64,000 bases of DNA. It comes from Acuticoccus sediminis. Lineage in GTDB: Bacteria; Pseudomonadota; Alphaproteobacteria; Rhizobiales; Amorphaceae. Of this stretch, positions 12,838-21,784 are shown in pieces. Below the pieces are notes generated by a model. That model saw only the letters and a program-made list of their open reading frames with translations, did not search any database and had not been told where the DNA came from. Location: the NCBI RefSeq assembly GCF_003258595.1, contig NZ_QHHQ01000001.1, positions 62,001-126,000 on the forward strand, in the 5' to 3' direction. The position numbers and the translations under genes were made by a program. Each line of letters starts with the position of its first letter. Position 1 is the first letter of the stretch.

Positions 12838-13331
12838 GCGGCCCGCTCGTGATGGTCGAGGACGCCCTCGCGGCGGACCTCGAGGCGATCGCGGCGCTCA
12901 ACAACGCCGCGGTCCCCAACGTCAACGCGCTGACGCCGGACGAAATGGCGGCGATCGCCGCCATGGGCGCGCTGCGGATCACGCGAACCGCGGGCGCCGT
13001 CTCCGGCCTGGTCCTCACCATCCCCGAGGGCCGGCCGTACGACAGCGCGAACTACCGCTGGTTCAGCGGGCAGTTCGACACCTTCCTCTACGTCGACCGC
13101 GTCGTCGTGGCGCCGGAGGCCCGCGGCCTCGGCGTCGGCCGCGCCCTCTACATGGACACGTTCGCCCGCACCCAGTCGCTCGGCCGGCCGCGCGTGTGCG
13201 CCGAAGTCAACGTCGAGCCGCCGAACCCGGGGTCGATGGCCTTCCACGCGGCGATGGGCTTCAACGTCCTCCTCGACCGCTTCAACGAGAGCGCCGGCAA
13301 GACGGTCCGGATGATGGAACGCCCCGTCTGA
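12834..13331 (+). CDS. GNAT family N-acetyltransferase coupled to carA
   Basis: A 165-residue protein starting at a GTG that overlaps the carA stop (GTGA), which implies translational coupling. The acetyl-CoA binding loop is VVVAPEARGLGVGRALY (about 88-104), followed by AEVNVEPPNPGSMAFHAAMGF, a usual GNAT C-terminal pattern. The acceptor is unknown. The coupling suggests stoichiometric expression with carA but does not by itself give a role in carbamoyl phosphate metabolism. Confidence 0.88.
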
Positions 13332-13459
13332 CACGCCGCGCGGACCGGGGCGAGACCCCGCCCGCGCCGCACCCGCACACGCCGCGCACTTGACAGCGGC
13401 GGGCCCCGCGGTGCGCCGTCTCCCTTGCGCCCGCGACAGAACGGGCGAGAGGAGACGCC

Positions 13460-14620
13460 ATGAAGATCACCGCCGTCCGCAGCCACCGGCTCGGCTACCA
13501 ACTGCCTGAAACGCTCGGCTACTCGCAGCAGATGTACGACCGACGGTCGGCGCATCTGGTCGAGGTCTCGACCGACGAGGGCATCACCGGCTGGGGCGAG
13601 TGCTTCGGCCCCGGCCCGGTCGCCATCGCCAACCAGACCATCGTCGAGCAGGTGATCGCCCCGCTCATCGTCGGCCGCAACCCGATGGACCGGGAGGTGC
13701 TCTGGCACGAGGTCTACAACCGGCTGCGCGACCACGGGCAGAAGGGCATGCCGCTGCAGGCGCTCTCCGGCGTGGACATCGCGCTCTGGGACCTCGCCGG
13801 AAAGGCTACGGGACAGTCGATCGCGACCATGCTCGGCGGACGCTTCCGCGAGAGCGTCCCGGTCTACGGCTACGGCATGATGCTGCGCCCGGACACGACC
13901 GACCTGCCCGCCCGCTTCGCCGAGGAGGCCGCCGCCATCGAGGCCGCCGGCTTCACCGCCACCAAGATGAAGATCGGCCTCGGCGTCGCGCAGGATATCC
14001 GCCTGGTGGAGGCGGTCCGCGGCGCGCTGCGCGACGAGACCCGGCTGATGGTGGACGCCAACCACGCCTACCACGTCACCCAGGCCTTCGCGGTGGGACG
14101 AGCGCTGGAGCAGCTCGGCGTCTACTGGTTCGAGGAGCCGGTCGCGCCGGAGGACCTCGACGGCTACCGGGAGCTGCGCGCCGGCCTCTCGGTCAACATC
14201 GCCGGCGGCGAGGCGGAGTTCACGCGCTGGGGCTGGCGCGCCCTCCTCGAGAAGCGGTGCGTGTCCATCGCGCAGCCGGAGGTATGCGGCCTCGGCGGCA
14301 TCTCCGAGTTCATGAAGGTGCTGACCCTGTGCCAGACGCACATGGTGCCGGTCGTCAACCACGTCTGGGGTTCCGCGGTCTCGGTCGCGGCGAACCTGCA
14401 GCTCCTCGCCGCGCAGCCGCCGCTCCCCGGCGGGCTCCATCCCGACGAGCCGATGCTCGAGTACGACACCACCCACAACGCCTTCATGACCGACCTGCCA
14501 CTGGAAGGGCTCGGCGTCACGGAAAGCGTGGCTGCGACCGGCCGCGCCGCGATTCCCGACCGGCCCGGCCACGGCGTCGTGCCGGACCCGGAGGTGCTGG
14601 AGCGCTACCGCCTCCGCTAG
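13460..14620 (+). CDS. Mandelate racemase/muconate lactonizing enzyme family protein
   Basis: A 386-residue enolase-superfamily enzyme. The N-terminal capping domain is followed by a barrel with general base Lys in ATKMKIG, metal ligands Asp in LMVDANHAY, Glu in YWFEEPV and Glu in IAGGEAEFT, and a His in VPVVNHVWGS. This layout fits the mandelate racemase subgroup, which typically acts on acid sugars or hydroxy acids by removing a proton alpha to a carboxylate. There are no neighbouring sugar-acid genes to name a substrate. The ATG at 13460 is preceded by GAGAGGAGA. Confidence 0.9.
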   Translation: MKITAVRSHRLGYQLPETLGYSQQMYDRRSAHLVEVSTDEGITGWGECFGPGPVAIANQTIVEQVIAPLIVGRNPMDREVLWHEVYNRLRDHGQKGMPLQALSGVDIALWDLAGKATGQSIATMLGGRFRESVPVYGYGMMLRPDTTDLPARFAEEAAAIEAAGFTATKMKIGLGVAQDIRLVEAVRGALRDETRLMVDANHAYHVTQAFAVGRALEQLGVYWFEEPVAPEDLDGYRELRAGLSVNIAGGEAEFTRWGWRALLEKRCVSIAQPEVCGLGGISEFMKVLTLCQTHMVPVVNHVWGSAVSVAANLQLLAAQPPLPGGLHPDEPMLEYDTTHNAFMTDLPLEGLGVTESVAATGRAAIPDRPGHGVVPDPEVLERYRLR

Positions 14621-14642
14621 CCGCCACCCGGACACCCGGCAC

Positions 14643-14672
14643 GAAAAAAGGCCGCCGGCATAAGCGGCGGCC
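14643..14672 (-). terminator. Rho-independent terminator of the aceA unit
   Basis: Stem GGCCGCCG at 14650-14657 pairs with CGGCGGCC at 14665-14672 around a 7-base loop. Read on the minus strand it is followed by a run of six T residues. It lies 40 bp past the stop of the last minus-strand gene. Confidence 0.85.
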
Positions 14673-14711
14673 AGTTCGGTCGGATCAGAGCGAGACAGAA
14701 CGGAACGGACG

Positions 14712-15071
14712 TCAGATGCGCGTGCCGCGCGGCGCGTGGGCGATGCGCTTCTGCATCTGGTTCCAGCGGTGGCGGCCGGCGATCTCGCGCAGCAGTGCGA
14801 AGATCTGCGGATCGCCCACGGTGCCGTTGGACGCGGCGAGCGTGAATTCGGCGCACAGCTCGCGGCCCTTGTCGGCGGTCCCGCGGCAGCATTCCTCGAC
14901 GCTCTGAAGGTAGAAGGCGGAGCGTTCGGCGAGACCTTCCAGCGAGGCGCGGATGTCCTCAAGGTCCATGTCGGTCTCGATGACGACGTGGAAGCCGGTG
15001 ACGCTGCGCGGCAGGGTACGGATGGCGTCGACGGGGGTCTCGGCGGTCAGGTTCTTGGCGATGACGTTCAT
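14712..15071 (-). CDS. Small conserved-looking protein downstream of isocitrate lyase, unknown function
   Basis: A 119-residue soluble protein, no signal peptide or membrane segment. It contains a CC pair (VEECCRG) near residue 62 and an otherwise mixed alpha-helical composition ending in basic residues. The ATG at 15071 is preceded by AAGGA. It starts 66 bp after the aceA stop and a terminator lies just downstream, so it is very probably co-transcribed with aceA. I do not recognise a domain; a link to the glyoxylate shunt is only inferred from position. Confidence 0.7.
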   Translation of the reverse strand: MNVIAKNLTAETPVDAIRTLPRSVTGFHVVIETDMDLEDIRASLEGLAERSAFYLQSVEECCRGTADKGRELCAEFTLAASNGTVGDPQIFALLREIAGRHRWNQMQKRIAHAPRGTRI

Positions 15072-15137
15072 CGGACTAGGGTCCTTTCGATGGATGCTGG
15101 GGGGCGAGACGGCGCGGCGCCTCGCCGACCGCGCCGG

Positions 15138-16448
15138 TTATTCGGCGGCGGTCCGGAGGGCGTGACCCTCGTCTTTGAACTGATCGGACTCGGTGGACTC
15201 GCCCATGGCGGTGGTCGACGACTGACCGCCCGAGAGGGTCATCGACACGAGGTCGAAGTAGCCGGTGCCCGCCTCGCGCTGGTGGCGCGTCGCGGTGTAG
15301 CCGTCGGCCTCGGCCGCGAACTCGGCCTGCTGCAGCTCGGAGTAGGCGCCCATGCCCCGCTTTGCGTAGCCGCGCGCCAGCTCGAACATCGAGTAGTTGA
15401 TGGCGTGGAAGCCGGCGAGCGTGACGAACTGGAACTTGTAGCCCATCGCCGCGATCTCGCGCTGGAACGTCTCGATGGTCTGCCTGTCGATGTTCGCCAG
15501 CCAGTTGAACGACGGCGAGCAGTTGTAGGCCAGCATCTTGCCCGGGAACTCCCTGTGGAGCGCCTCGGCGAACTTGCGCGCCCCCTCGAGGTCAGGCTTG
15601 GACGTCTCCCACCAGAGGAGGTCGGCCTTGTCGGCGAAGGCGAGGCCGCGCTTGATGCAGTGCTCGAGGCCCATGCCGGCCTTCAGGCGATAGAAGCCCT
15701 CCGGCGTGCGCCCGGCGTCGAAGTCGATGAACTCGTGGTCGCGCTCGTCGATGTCCGACGTGATGAGGCGGGCCGATTCGGCGTCGGTGCGGGCCATGAT
15801 GAAGGTCGGCACGCCGGCGACGTCCGCCGCGAGACGCGCCGCGGAGAGGTTGCGCTCGTGCGCCTTCGTCGGGATGAGCACCTTGCCGCCGAGGTGGCCG
15901 CACTTCTTCTCCGAGGCGAGCTGGTCCTCGAAGTGGACGCCGGCGGCACCCGCCTCGATGTACGCCTTCATGATCTCGTAGCAGTTGAGCGGGCCACCGA
16001 AGCCGGCCTCAGCGTCCGCGACGATGGGCGCGAACCAGTCGATCCTTGCGCCGCCCTCGGCATGCTCGATCTGGTCGGCGCGCTGCAGGGCGCGGTTGAT
16101 GCGCTTGGCGAGCTCGGGTCCGGCGTTGGCCGGGTAGAGCGACTGATCCGGGTAGGTCTGCGCGGCCGTGTTGCCGTCGGCGGCGACCTGCCAACCGGAG
16201 AGGTAGATCGCCTTGAGGCCCGCGCGGACCTGCTGCACCGCCTGGTTGCCGGTCACCGCGCCGAGCGAGTTCACGTAGTCGAGTTCGTGAAGGTCGCGCC
16301 AGAGGCGGTTCGCGCCGCGCTCGGCCAGCGAATACTTGATCTCGACGGAACCGCGGAGGCGCATGACCTCCTCGGGGGTGTACGCGCGGTTGATCCCGTC
16401 GAAGCGGCCATCGGGGGCGGAAGGAACGAGATCGGCAAAGGTGGTCAT
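15138..16448 (-). CDS. aceA: Isocitrate lyase
   Basis: A 436-residue enzyme cleaving isocitrate to glyoxylate and succinate, the entry step of the glyoxylate shunt for growth on acetate or fatty acids. The signature [10 protein letters not shown] holds the catalytic Cys, and [15 protein letters not shown] carries the metal-binding Asp. The length is typical of the proteobacterial enzyme. The ATG at 16448 has an AGGAAG box. It is divergent from an ScfR/RamB-like regulator, its likely controller. No malate synthase gene is in the window. Confidence 0.97.
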   Translation of the reverse strand: MTTFADLVPSAPDGRFDGINRAYTPEEVMRLRGSVEIKYSLAERGANRLWRDLHELDYVNSLGAVTGNQAVQQVRAGLKAIYLSGWQVAADGNTAAQTYPDQSLYPANAGPELAKRINRALQRADQIEHAEGGARIDWFAPIVADAEAGFGGPLNCYEIMKAYIEAGAAGVHFEDQLASEKKCGHLGGKVLIPTKAHERNLSAARLAADVAGVPTFIMARTDAESARLITSDIDERDHEFIDFDAGRTPEGFYRLKAGMGLEHCIKRGLAFADKADLLWWETSKPDLEGARKFAEALHREFPGKMLAYNCSPSFNWLANIDRQTIETFQREIAAMGYKFQFVTLAGFHAINYSMFELARGYAKRGMGAYSELQQAEFAAEADGYTATRHQREAGTGYFDLVSMTLSGGQSSTTAMGESTESDQFKDEGHALRTAAE

Positions 16449-16614
16449 GGCGTCTTCCTACAAACAGTCAGCGATGTGTGGCTCTGCGCTACGACGCGCG
16501 CAGTTGCATTGTAAAAACGCCGAATTGTCATTGAGGTCCAGAGCCTCAGAGCTATGGTAGGGTTGTGTTGTATCAGTTAAGATCGACACATGATGTAATG
16601 TTGTAAGGTTTGTC
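16449..16614. promoter_or_regulatory. aceA / ScfR-like regulator divergent control region
   Basis: 166 bp, relatively A+T-rich, between divergent genes. The pentamer TGTAA occurs three times (in TTGTAA at 16509-16514, then at 16594-16598 and 16602-16606), on both flanks of the region. RamB-type regulators bind near aceA and their own gene, so these repeats are candidate half-sites, but I cannot match them to a defined consensus. Confidence 0.4.
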
Positions 16615-18072
16615 ATGTCCGACATCGAGGCGAGGCGGAAGCTCTTTCTCGGGCCGCAGATCCGCAAGCTGCGCCGCTCGCTGAAGCTGACCCAGGCGCA
16701 GATGGCGGAGGGGCTCGAGATCTCGGCGAGCTACCTGACGCTGATCGAGCGCAACCAGCGGCCGCTGACGGCGCAGCTCATCCTGCGCCTCGCCGACGCC
16801 TACGACATCGACGTTCGCACCCTCGCCCCCTCCACCGACGGCGCGACGCTCCTCGGCCTGCAGGAGGTCGCGGCGGACCCGCACCTTGCCGGCGCCGACC
16901 TGTCGCAGCAGGAGCTGCAGGAGATGGCGGAGATGTTTCCGCGCGTGGCGGACGCGATGGTGCGCCTCCACGAGGGGCTGCGCGGCGCGCGGGAGGACGC
17001 CGAGGCGCTCGCCGAGTCGGCGGCCGACCGCGCCCACCCCGGCCTCGGCAGCAGCGCCGTGGAGGAGACGCGCGAGGCGCTGCAGGCGCGCGACAACTAC
17101 TTCCCGGAGCTGGAACAGGTGGCCGTGGACTTCGCCGCCCGGGCCAGGATGCGGCTCGACCTGCCGCAGGTGCTGACGACGAGCCTCGTCAACCACCTGA
17201 AGGACGCGCACAACGTCGACACGGTGATCATGCCCTACGACGTGATGCACGGCCTGCTGCGCCGCTTCGACCGCCACCGCAACCGGCTGATGCTGTCGGA
17301 GCTGCTCGGCCCGACGAGCCGCACCTTCCAGGTGGCGCATCTCGTCGGCCAGCTCGAGGCGGGGGAACTGATCCGCGCGATGTCGAACGACCCGCGCTGC
17401 ACCTCCGACTCCTCGCGCGGAATCCTGCGGCTGACGCTGAGCAACTACCTCGCGGGCGCGATCATGTTCCCCTACGACCGCTTCCTCGAGGCAGCGGAGC
17501 GGCTTCGCTACGACGTCGAGGTCCTCGCCTCGCGCTTCGGCGCCTCGTTCGAGCAGGTGGCGCACCGCCTGACGACGCTGCGGCGGCCGGGCGCCAAGGG
17601 CATCCCCTTCTTCATGATCCGCGTGGACCGGGCGGGCAACATCTCGAAACGCTTCGGCGGCGGCGTCTTCCCGTTCGCGCGGTCGGGCGGCACGTGCCCG
17701 CGCTGGCGCCTCTACGAGGCGTTCCGCACGCCGGGGCGGATTGTCGTGGACCTCGTCTCGCTGCCGGAGGGGCAGAGCTTCGTCACCGTGGGCCGGACCA
17801 CGGAGCGGGCGAGCGTCGGCGCGCACAACCCGGGCCAGGAGCTGGTGGTGGGGCTCGGCGCCGAGGTGACGCACGCGAGCCGGCTGGTCTATGCGGACGG
17901 TCTCGACGTCAGCGCCAAGGGCCTCGTGGCCACGGCGTCGCCGATCGGCGTCAACTGTCGGCTCTGCCCGCGCGAGAACTGCAACTGGCGCGCCTTCCCG
18001 CCGCTGACGGGCCGTCTGGTGGTGGACCCGACGCGACGCTCGGTCACCCCGTACCACTTCGTGAAGGACTGA
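16615..18072 (+). CDS. ScfR/RamB-like XRE regulator of short-chain fatty acid or glyoxylate metabolism
   Basis: A 485-residue regulator. Residues 10-70 form an XRE helix-turn-helix (LTQAQMAEGLEISASYLTLIERNQRPLT in part). The middle carries an IrrE/ImmA-like (M78-related) region, and the C-terminal DUF2083 part has four Cys in VNCRLCPRENCNW and SGGTCPRW. This domain order matches ScfR and RamB, which control acetate and propionate genes. The divergent position 166 bp from aceA supports control of the glyoxylate shunt. A TAAGG box precedes the ATG. Confidence 0.88.
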   Translation: MSDIEARRKLFLGPQIRKLRRSLKLTQAQMAEGLEISASYLTLIERNQRPLTAQLILRLADAYDIDVRTLAPSTDGATLLGLQEVAADPHLAGADLSQQELQEMAEMFPRVADAMVRLHEGLRGAREDAEALAESAADRAHPGLGSSAVEETREALQARDNYFPELEQVAVDFAARARMRLDLPQVLTTSLVNHLKDAHNVDTVIMPYDVMHGLLRRFDRHRNRLMLSELLGPTSRTFQVAHLVGQLEAGELIRAMSNDPRCTSDSSRGILRLTLSNYLAGAIMFPYDRFLEAAERLRYDVEVLASRFGASFEQVAHRLTTLRRPGAKGIPFFMIRVDRAGNISKRFGGGVFPFARSGGTCPRWRLYEAFRTPGRIVVDLVSLPEGQSFVTVGRTTERASVGAHNPGQELVVGLGAEVTHASRLVYADGLDVSAKGLVATASPIGVNCRLCPRENCNWRAFPPLTGRLVVDPTRRSVTPYHFVKD

Positions 18073-18285
18073 ACCCGGACCGCATGGCCGCCTCGGCGCA
18101 GCCGGGGAGTGTCCGCGACGGCATGCGCAGGCGGGCACCCGACGCGCGGCGGCGGGGTGCGGACGAGGGGCGAGCGGCGCGCGAACCGGGCATCGACGCA
18201 GCCGAAGTCGGCGGACTCGAGGATGGGGACGCCCCGCCTTCCGGGCAGGGCGTTTTCGCGGCGTCGCGGCCGAGGTGCGAAGGGG

Positions 18286-18981
18286 TCAGACCTCCAGCGT
18301 GTCGATCCCGCCGTGGGCCGCGCTCCAGGCGAGCGGTGCGCCGAGGAAGTTCTCCACCTCACGGAGGGCCGCGGTGTCGAGGGCCTTGTCGTCGTGGGCG
18401 ACCTTCATGACGTCGCTCCAGCGGGCGAGGGCGTGGAGCGTCACGCCATGCTTGCCCAGCGCATCGCCGGAGTTGGGGAAGATGTCGTGGTGGAAGATCA
18501 CGAAGCAGTGGGCGACCTCGGCGCCCGCCGTGCGCAGCGCCTCGGCGAAGCGGACCTTGCTGCCGCCGTCGGTGGCGAGATCCTCGACCAGCAGCGTCCG
18601 CTGACCGTCGCGGAAGGCGCCTTCGATCTGGGCGCCGCGGCCGAACCCCTTGGGCGCCTTGCGAACGTACTGCATGGGCAGGCCCATCAGGTCCGCCATC
18701 CAGGCCGCGAACGGAATGCCCGCCGTCTCGCCGCCGGCGACGGCGTCGAAGCGCTCGAGGCCGACGTCACGGGCGAGAGAGCCGACCCCGAGCTGCATGA
18801 GCGTGGCGCGCAGGCGCGGGTAGCCGATGAGCTTGCGGCAGTCGACGTAGACGGGCGACTTCAGGCCGGAGGTGTAGGTGAAGGGCTCGGAGGGGCGCAG
18901 ATGGACGGCCTCCACCTCCAGGAGAGCGCGGGCGGTGATGCGCGCGACGTCCTCGCGGGGCAGGATGGTGGCGGCGGTCAT
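18286..18981 (-). CDS. pyrE: Orotate phosphoribosyltransferase
   Basis: A 231-residue type I phosphoribosyltransferase making OMP from orotate and PRPP. It has [18 protein letters not shown] near residue 34, the substrate loop around [14 protein letters not shown] and the PRPP motif [14 protein letters not shown]. Its ATG directly abuts the pyrC stop with zero spacing, so it is the last gene of the pyrK-pyrD-pyrC-pyrE run and probably translationally coupled. Confidence 0.95.
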   Translation of the reverse strand: MTAATILPREDVARITARALLEVEAVHLRPSEPFTYTSGLKSPVYVDCRKLIGYPRLRATLMQLGVGSLARDVGLERFDAVAGGETAGIPFAAWMADLMGLPMQYVRKAPKGFGRGAQIEGAFRDGQRTLLVEDLATDGGSKVRFAEALRTAGAEVAHCFVIFHHDIFPNSGDALGKHGVTLHALARWSDVMKVAHDDKALDTAALREVENFLGAPLAWSAAHGGIDTLEV

Positions 18982-20049
18982 TCAGAAGACTTTCTCTTGG
19001 ACGTCGAGGGCCGGCGAGTTCTCCACGCGCCAGGTCACCTCGAAGCCGGGGTTGAAGAGGGTGATCGGCCCGTCGGCGGTGTCGATCGGATCGAGCGGGA
19101 CCGGCGCGCCGCGCGTCAGCGTGACCGTGCCGGGGTTCGGCGGCAGGCCGTAGAAGGCGGCCCCGCGCAGGGAGACGAACTCCTCCAGCCTGTCCAGCGC
19201 GCCCGCGGCCTCGAACAGGTGGGCGAGGATCGCGAGGGCGAGCGGAGCGGTGAAGCAGCCCGCCGCGCCGCAGGGGCCGAGCTTGCGGGGGTCGGTGTGC
19301 GGCGCGCTGTCGGAGCCGAAGAAGAAGGCGGGGTTGTCGCCGGTCGCCGCGGCGACCAGCGCCTCGCGGTCCTCCCGGCGCTTGACGATGGGGAGGCAGT
19401 AGTTGTGCGGGCGGATGCCGCCGGCGAGGAGGTCGTTGCGGTCGATGACGAGGTGGTGGGCGGTGATCGTGGCGCCCATGTTGCCCGCCGCCTTGACGAA
19501 GTCGATGGCGGTGCGGGTGGAGACGTGCTCCAACACGATCTTCAGCTCCGGCACGCGCTCGCGCATCGGCGCGAGGACGCGCTCCAGGAACACGGCCTCG
19601 CGGTCGAAGATGTCCACCTCGTGGTCGGTGACCTCGCCGTGGATGCACAGGACGATGCCGCGCTCGGCCATCCGCTCCAGCACGGGGGTCAGGCCGTCGA
19701 TGTCGTTGACGCCGGAGGCCGAGTTGGTCGTCGCATGCGCGGGGTAGAGCTTCGCCGCGGTGCAGAGGCCCGCGACCTCGTCGATGGTGGCCGGCGTCGT
19801 GTCGTCGGTGAGGTAGAGCGTCATCAGCGGGCCGAACTCGGCGCCGGGCACGCTCTTCTCGACCGCGGTCATGATGCGGTCGCGGTAGGACCGCACCATC
19901 GCGGCGTCGACCACCGGGGGGACCAGGTTCGGCATGATGATCGCGCGGGCGAAGTCCAGCGAGCCCCGGGCGACGGCCTCCAGGATGGCACCGTCGCGCA
20001 GGTGCAGGTGGAAGTCGTCGGGGCGGCGCAGGGTGATGGTGTCGGTCAT
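18982..20049 (-). CDS. pyrC: Dihydroorotase (class II)
   Basis: A 355-residue zinc hydrolase closing carbamoyl aspartate to dihydroorotate. Motifs are DDFHLHLRDG (first zinc His pair), KLYPAHATTNS with the metal-bridging Lys, VLCIHGEV, VLEHVSTR and FFFGSDSAPH. It is the E. coli-like class II enzyme by length and motif spelling. It lies 14 bp after pyrD and abuts pyrE. Confidence 0.96.
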   Translation of the reverse strand: MTDTITLRRPDDFHLHLRDGAILEAVARGSLDFARAIIMPNLVPPVVDAAMVRSYRDRIMTAVEKSVPGAEFGPLMTLYLTDDTTPATIDEVAGLCTAAKLYPAHATTNSASGVNDIDGLTPVLERMAERGIVLCIHGEVTDHEVDIFDREAVFLERVLAPMRERVPELKIVLEHVSTRTAIDFVKAAGNMGATITAHHLVIDRNDLLAGGIRPHNYCLPIVKRREDREALVAAATGDNPAFFFGSDSAPHTDPRKLGPCGAAGCFTAPLALAILAHLFEAAGALDRLEEFVSLRGAAFYGLPPNPGTVTLTRGAPVPLDPIDTADGPITLFNPGFEVTWRVENSPALDVQEKVF

Positions 20050-20063
20050 GGCTCTGTTGCGGA

Positions 20064-20966
20064 TCAGGCGCGGCGGGTGAGGTCGCGCGCGGCGATGCCC
20101 TTGGTTGTGCAGTGCGTGGCGATGGCGTCGATGAGATGGATCATGGCGAGCGGGCGCGTGAAGGTCGCCGAGCCGACGGCGACGGCGGAGGCGCCGGCGG
20201 CCATGTAGTCGAGCGCGTCCTGAAGCGTCGCGATGCCGCCGCAGCCGATGACCGGCACCTTCGGCAGCGCCTGCGCCACCTGGTAGGTGCAGCGCAGGTT
20301 GACCGGTTTCAGCGGCGTGCCGGAGAGGCCGCCGGTGACGTTGGCGAGCGCGGGCCGCCCGTCGCGACGGAAGGCGATCCCCGTCAGCGTGTTGGCGACG
20401 ATGAGCGCGTCGGCCCCCGCCTCGACCGCGGCCGAGGCGATGGCGGCGACGTCCTCCGCGTTGGGCGAGAGCTTGGCCCAGAGCGGCAGGGCCGTGTCGC
20501 GGCAGGCGGCGACCACCTCGGCCGTCATCGCGGTATCGAGGGCGAAGGAGCGGCCGCCCTCCTCCAGATTGGGGCAGGAGAGGTTGAGCTCGATCGCGTC
20601 GACTCCCTGCCCTTCCAGCGTGCGCACCAGCTCGGCGAAGCCGGCCGCCGTGTCGGCCGAGATGGAGACGATCAGGGGCGTGCCCCAGCCCTTGTAGGCG
20701 GGCAGCGTCTCGTCGAGGAACGCCTCGACACCGTCGGAGGGAATGCCGACGGCGTTGAGGAGACCGCCGCCGGTCTCGGTCAGGCGATTGGGCGGATGGC
20801 CGGGGCGGTAGCCCGGCATCAGCGTCTTGGGCACCAGTCCGCCGAGACGGCCGAGGTCGTAGACGCGCCCGTAGGAGGCGGCGAAGGTGCCCGAGGCGGG
20901 GATCACCGGATTGCGCAGGGTGACCGAGCCGATCGGCACCGTGAGGTCGGGCATCGAAGCGGACAT
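20064..20966 (-). CDS. pyrD: Dihydroorotate dehydrogenase, class 1B catalytic subunit
   Basis: A 300-residue soluble FMN enzyme oxidising dihydroorotate. The active-site Cys in AIELNLSCPNLEEGG marks class 1 (class 2 enzymes have Ser), and GCGGIATLQDALDYMAAGASAVAVG is the usual phosphate-binding end in part. There is no N-terminal membrane helix. The start at 20966 overlaps the pyrK stop (TGATG) and has a near-perfect AGGAGGTG box inside pyrK. Adjacent pyrK makes the NAD-dependent 1B type likely. This is unusual for Hyphomicrobiales, where the quinone-linked class 2 enzyme is the norm. Confidence 0.93.
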   Translation of the reverse strand: MSASMPDLTVPIGSVTLRNPVIPASGTFAASYGRVYDLGRLGGLVPKTLMPGYRPGHPPNRLTETGGGLLNAVGIPSDGVEAFLDETLPAYKGWGTPLIVSISADTAAGFAELVRTLEGQGVDAIELNLSCPNLEEGGRSFALDTAMTAEVVAACRDTALPLWAKLSPNAEDVAAIASAAVEAGADALIVANTLTGIAFRRDGRPALANVTGGLSGTPLKPVNLRCTYQVAQALPKVPVIGCGGIATLQDALDYMAAGASAVAVGSATFTRPLAMIHLIDAIATHCTTKGIAARDLTRRA

Positions 20967-21784
20967 CAGAACGCCACCTCCTCGAGGGGGAAGATCGGTC
21001 CGTCGCACACCAGGTGGTAGCGGTCGTCGCGGAACTTCTTGATGCACGACTTGCAGGCGCCGATGCCGCAGGGCATCGCGACCTGGAGCGCGGCGTACCC
21101 GGTGACGCCCCCGGCCTCGCACCAGGCCTGCACCCTGGCCATCACGTGGTCGAACGCGCCGGCGGCGACGACGCCGGGGTGCCTCGCCTCGAGCGCCTCG
21201 ATCACGGCATCGCCATTCAGCGCGGTGAGGTCCGCGTAGGGCTCGAACATCGCCATGAGGGCGGCGTCCTGTTCCCCGGCGGTGACGGGGCCGGCGGGCT
21301 GCTCGGGCGCGCGGGTCACGAAGAGGACGCGGGTCGCCTCGCCGGCGGCGTGCCGCTCCCGGCAGAGGGCGAGCATGGTGCCGAAGTGGGCCCCTTCCAC
21401 GACGACCGTGACCTCCGGCCCCAGCGGCGGGAAGGGGTCGCCCAGCGGGCCGAGGAGGTGGAGCTTCTCACCCGGCTCGGCCGCGGCGATGAGGCGGGTA
21501 CCCTCGCCCTGGTAGCCGAAGGCGATCTCCAGCGGCTCGGTGCCGATGATGCTCATCGGGCGCGCCAGCAGCGGCGCGCCGTCCCGGTTGGAACTCACCA
21601 TCATGAACTGGCCGGCGCGGGTGCCGTCGAAGGCATGGGGCGTGTCGAACGTCATGACGGTGACGCCGGAACCTTCGGTGATCGAACGGACGGTGACGTC
21701 GCCGGCGAAGACGGGCGGTCCGGACGGGGCCGGGCGGGGCGTGTTCGTTGCGGGGGTGGTCCCGCTGGTGTCGACCGCAGTCAT
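20966..21784 (-). CDS. pyrK: Dihydroorotate dehydrogenase electron transfer subunit
   Basis: A 272-residue FAD and [2Fe-2S] subunit passing electrons from PyrD to NAD. The flavin-binding part contains LLARPMSIIG. The C-terminal cluster site is PCGIGACKSCIKK followed by HLVCDGPIF, giving four Cys with the PyrK spacing. The N-terminus has about 30 extra Pro/Thr-rich residues. Its ATG overlaps the stop of the deacetylase gene by 4 bases (ATGA), and it overlaps pyrD by one base. Confidence 0.93.
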   Translation of the reverse strand: MTAVDTSGTTPATNTPRPAPSGPPVFAGDVTVRSITEGSGVTVMTFDTPHAFDGTRAGQFMMVSSNRDGAPLLARPMSIIGTEPLEIAFGYQGEGTRLIAAAEPGEKLHLLGPLGDPFPPLGPEVTVVVEGAHFGTMLALCRERHAAGEATRVLFVTRAPEQPAGPVTAGEQDAALMAMFEPYADLTALNGDAVIEALEARHPGVVAAGAFDHVMARVQAWCEAGGVTGYAALQVAMPCGIGACKSCIKKFRDDRYHLVCDGPIFPLEEVAF

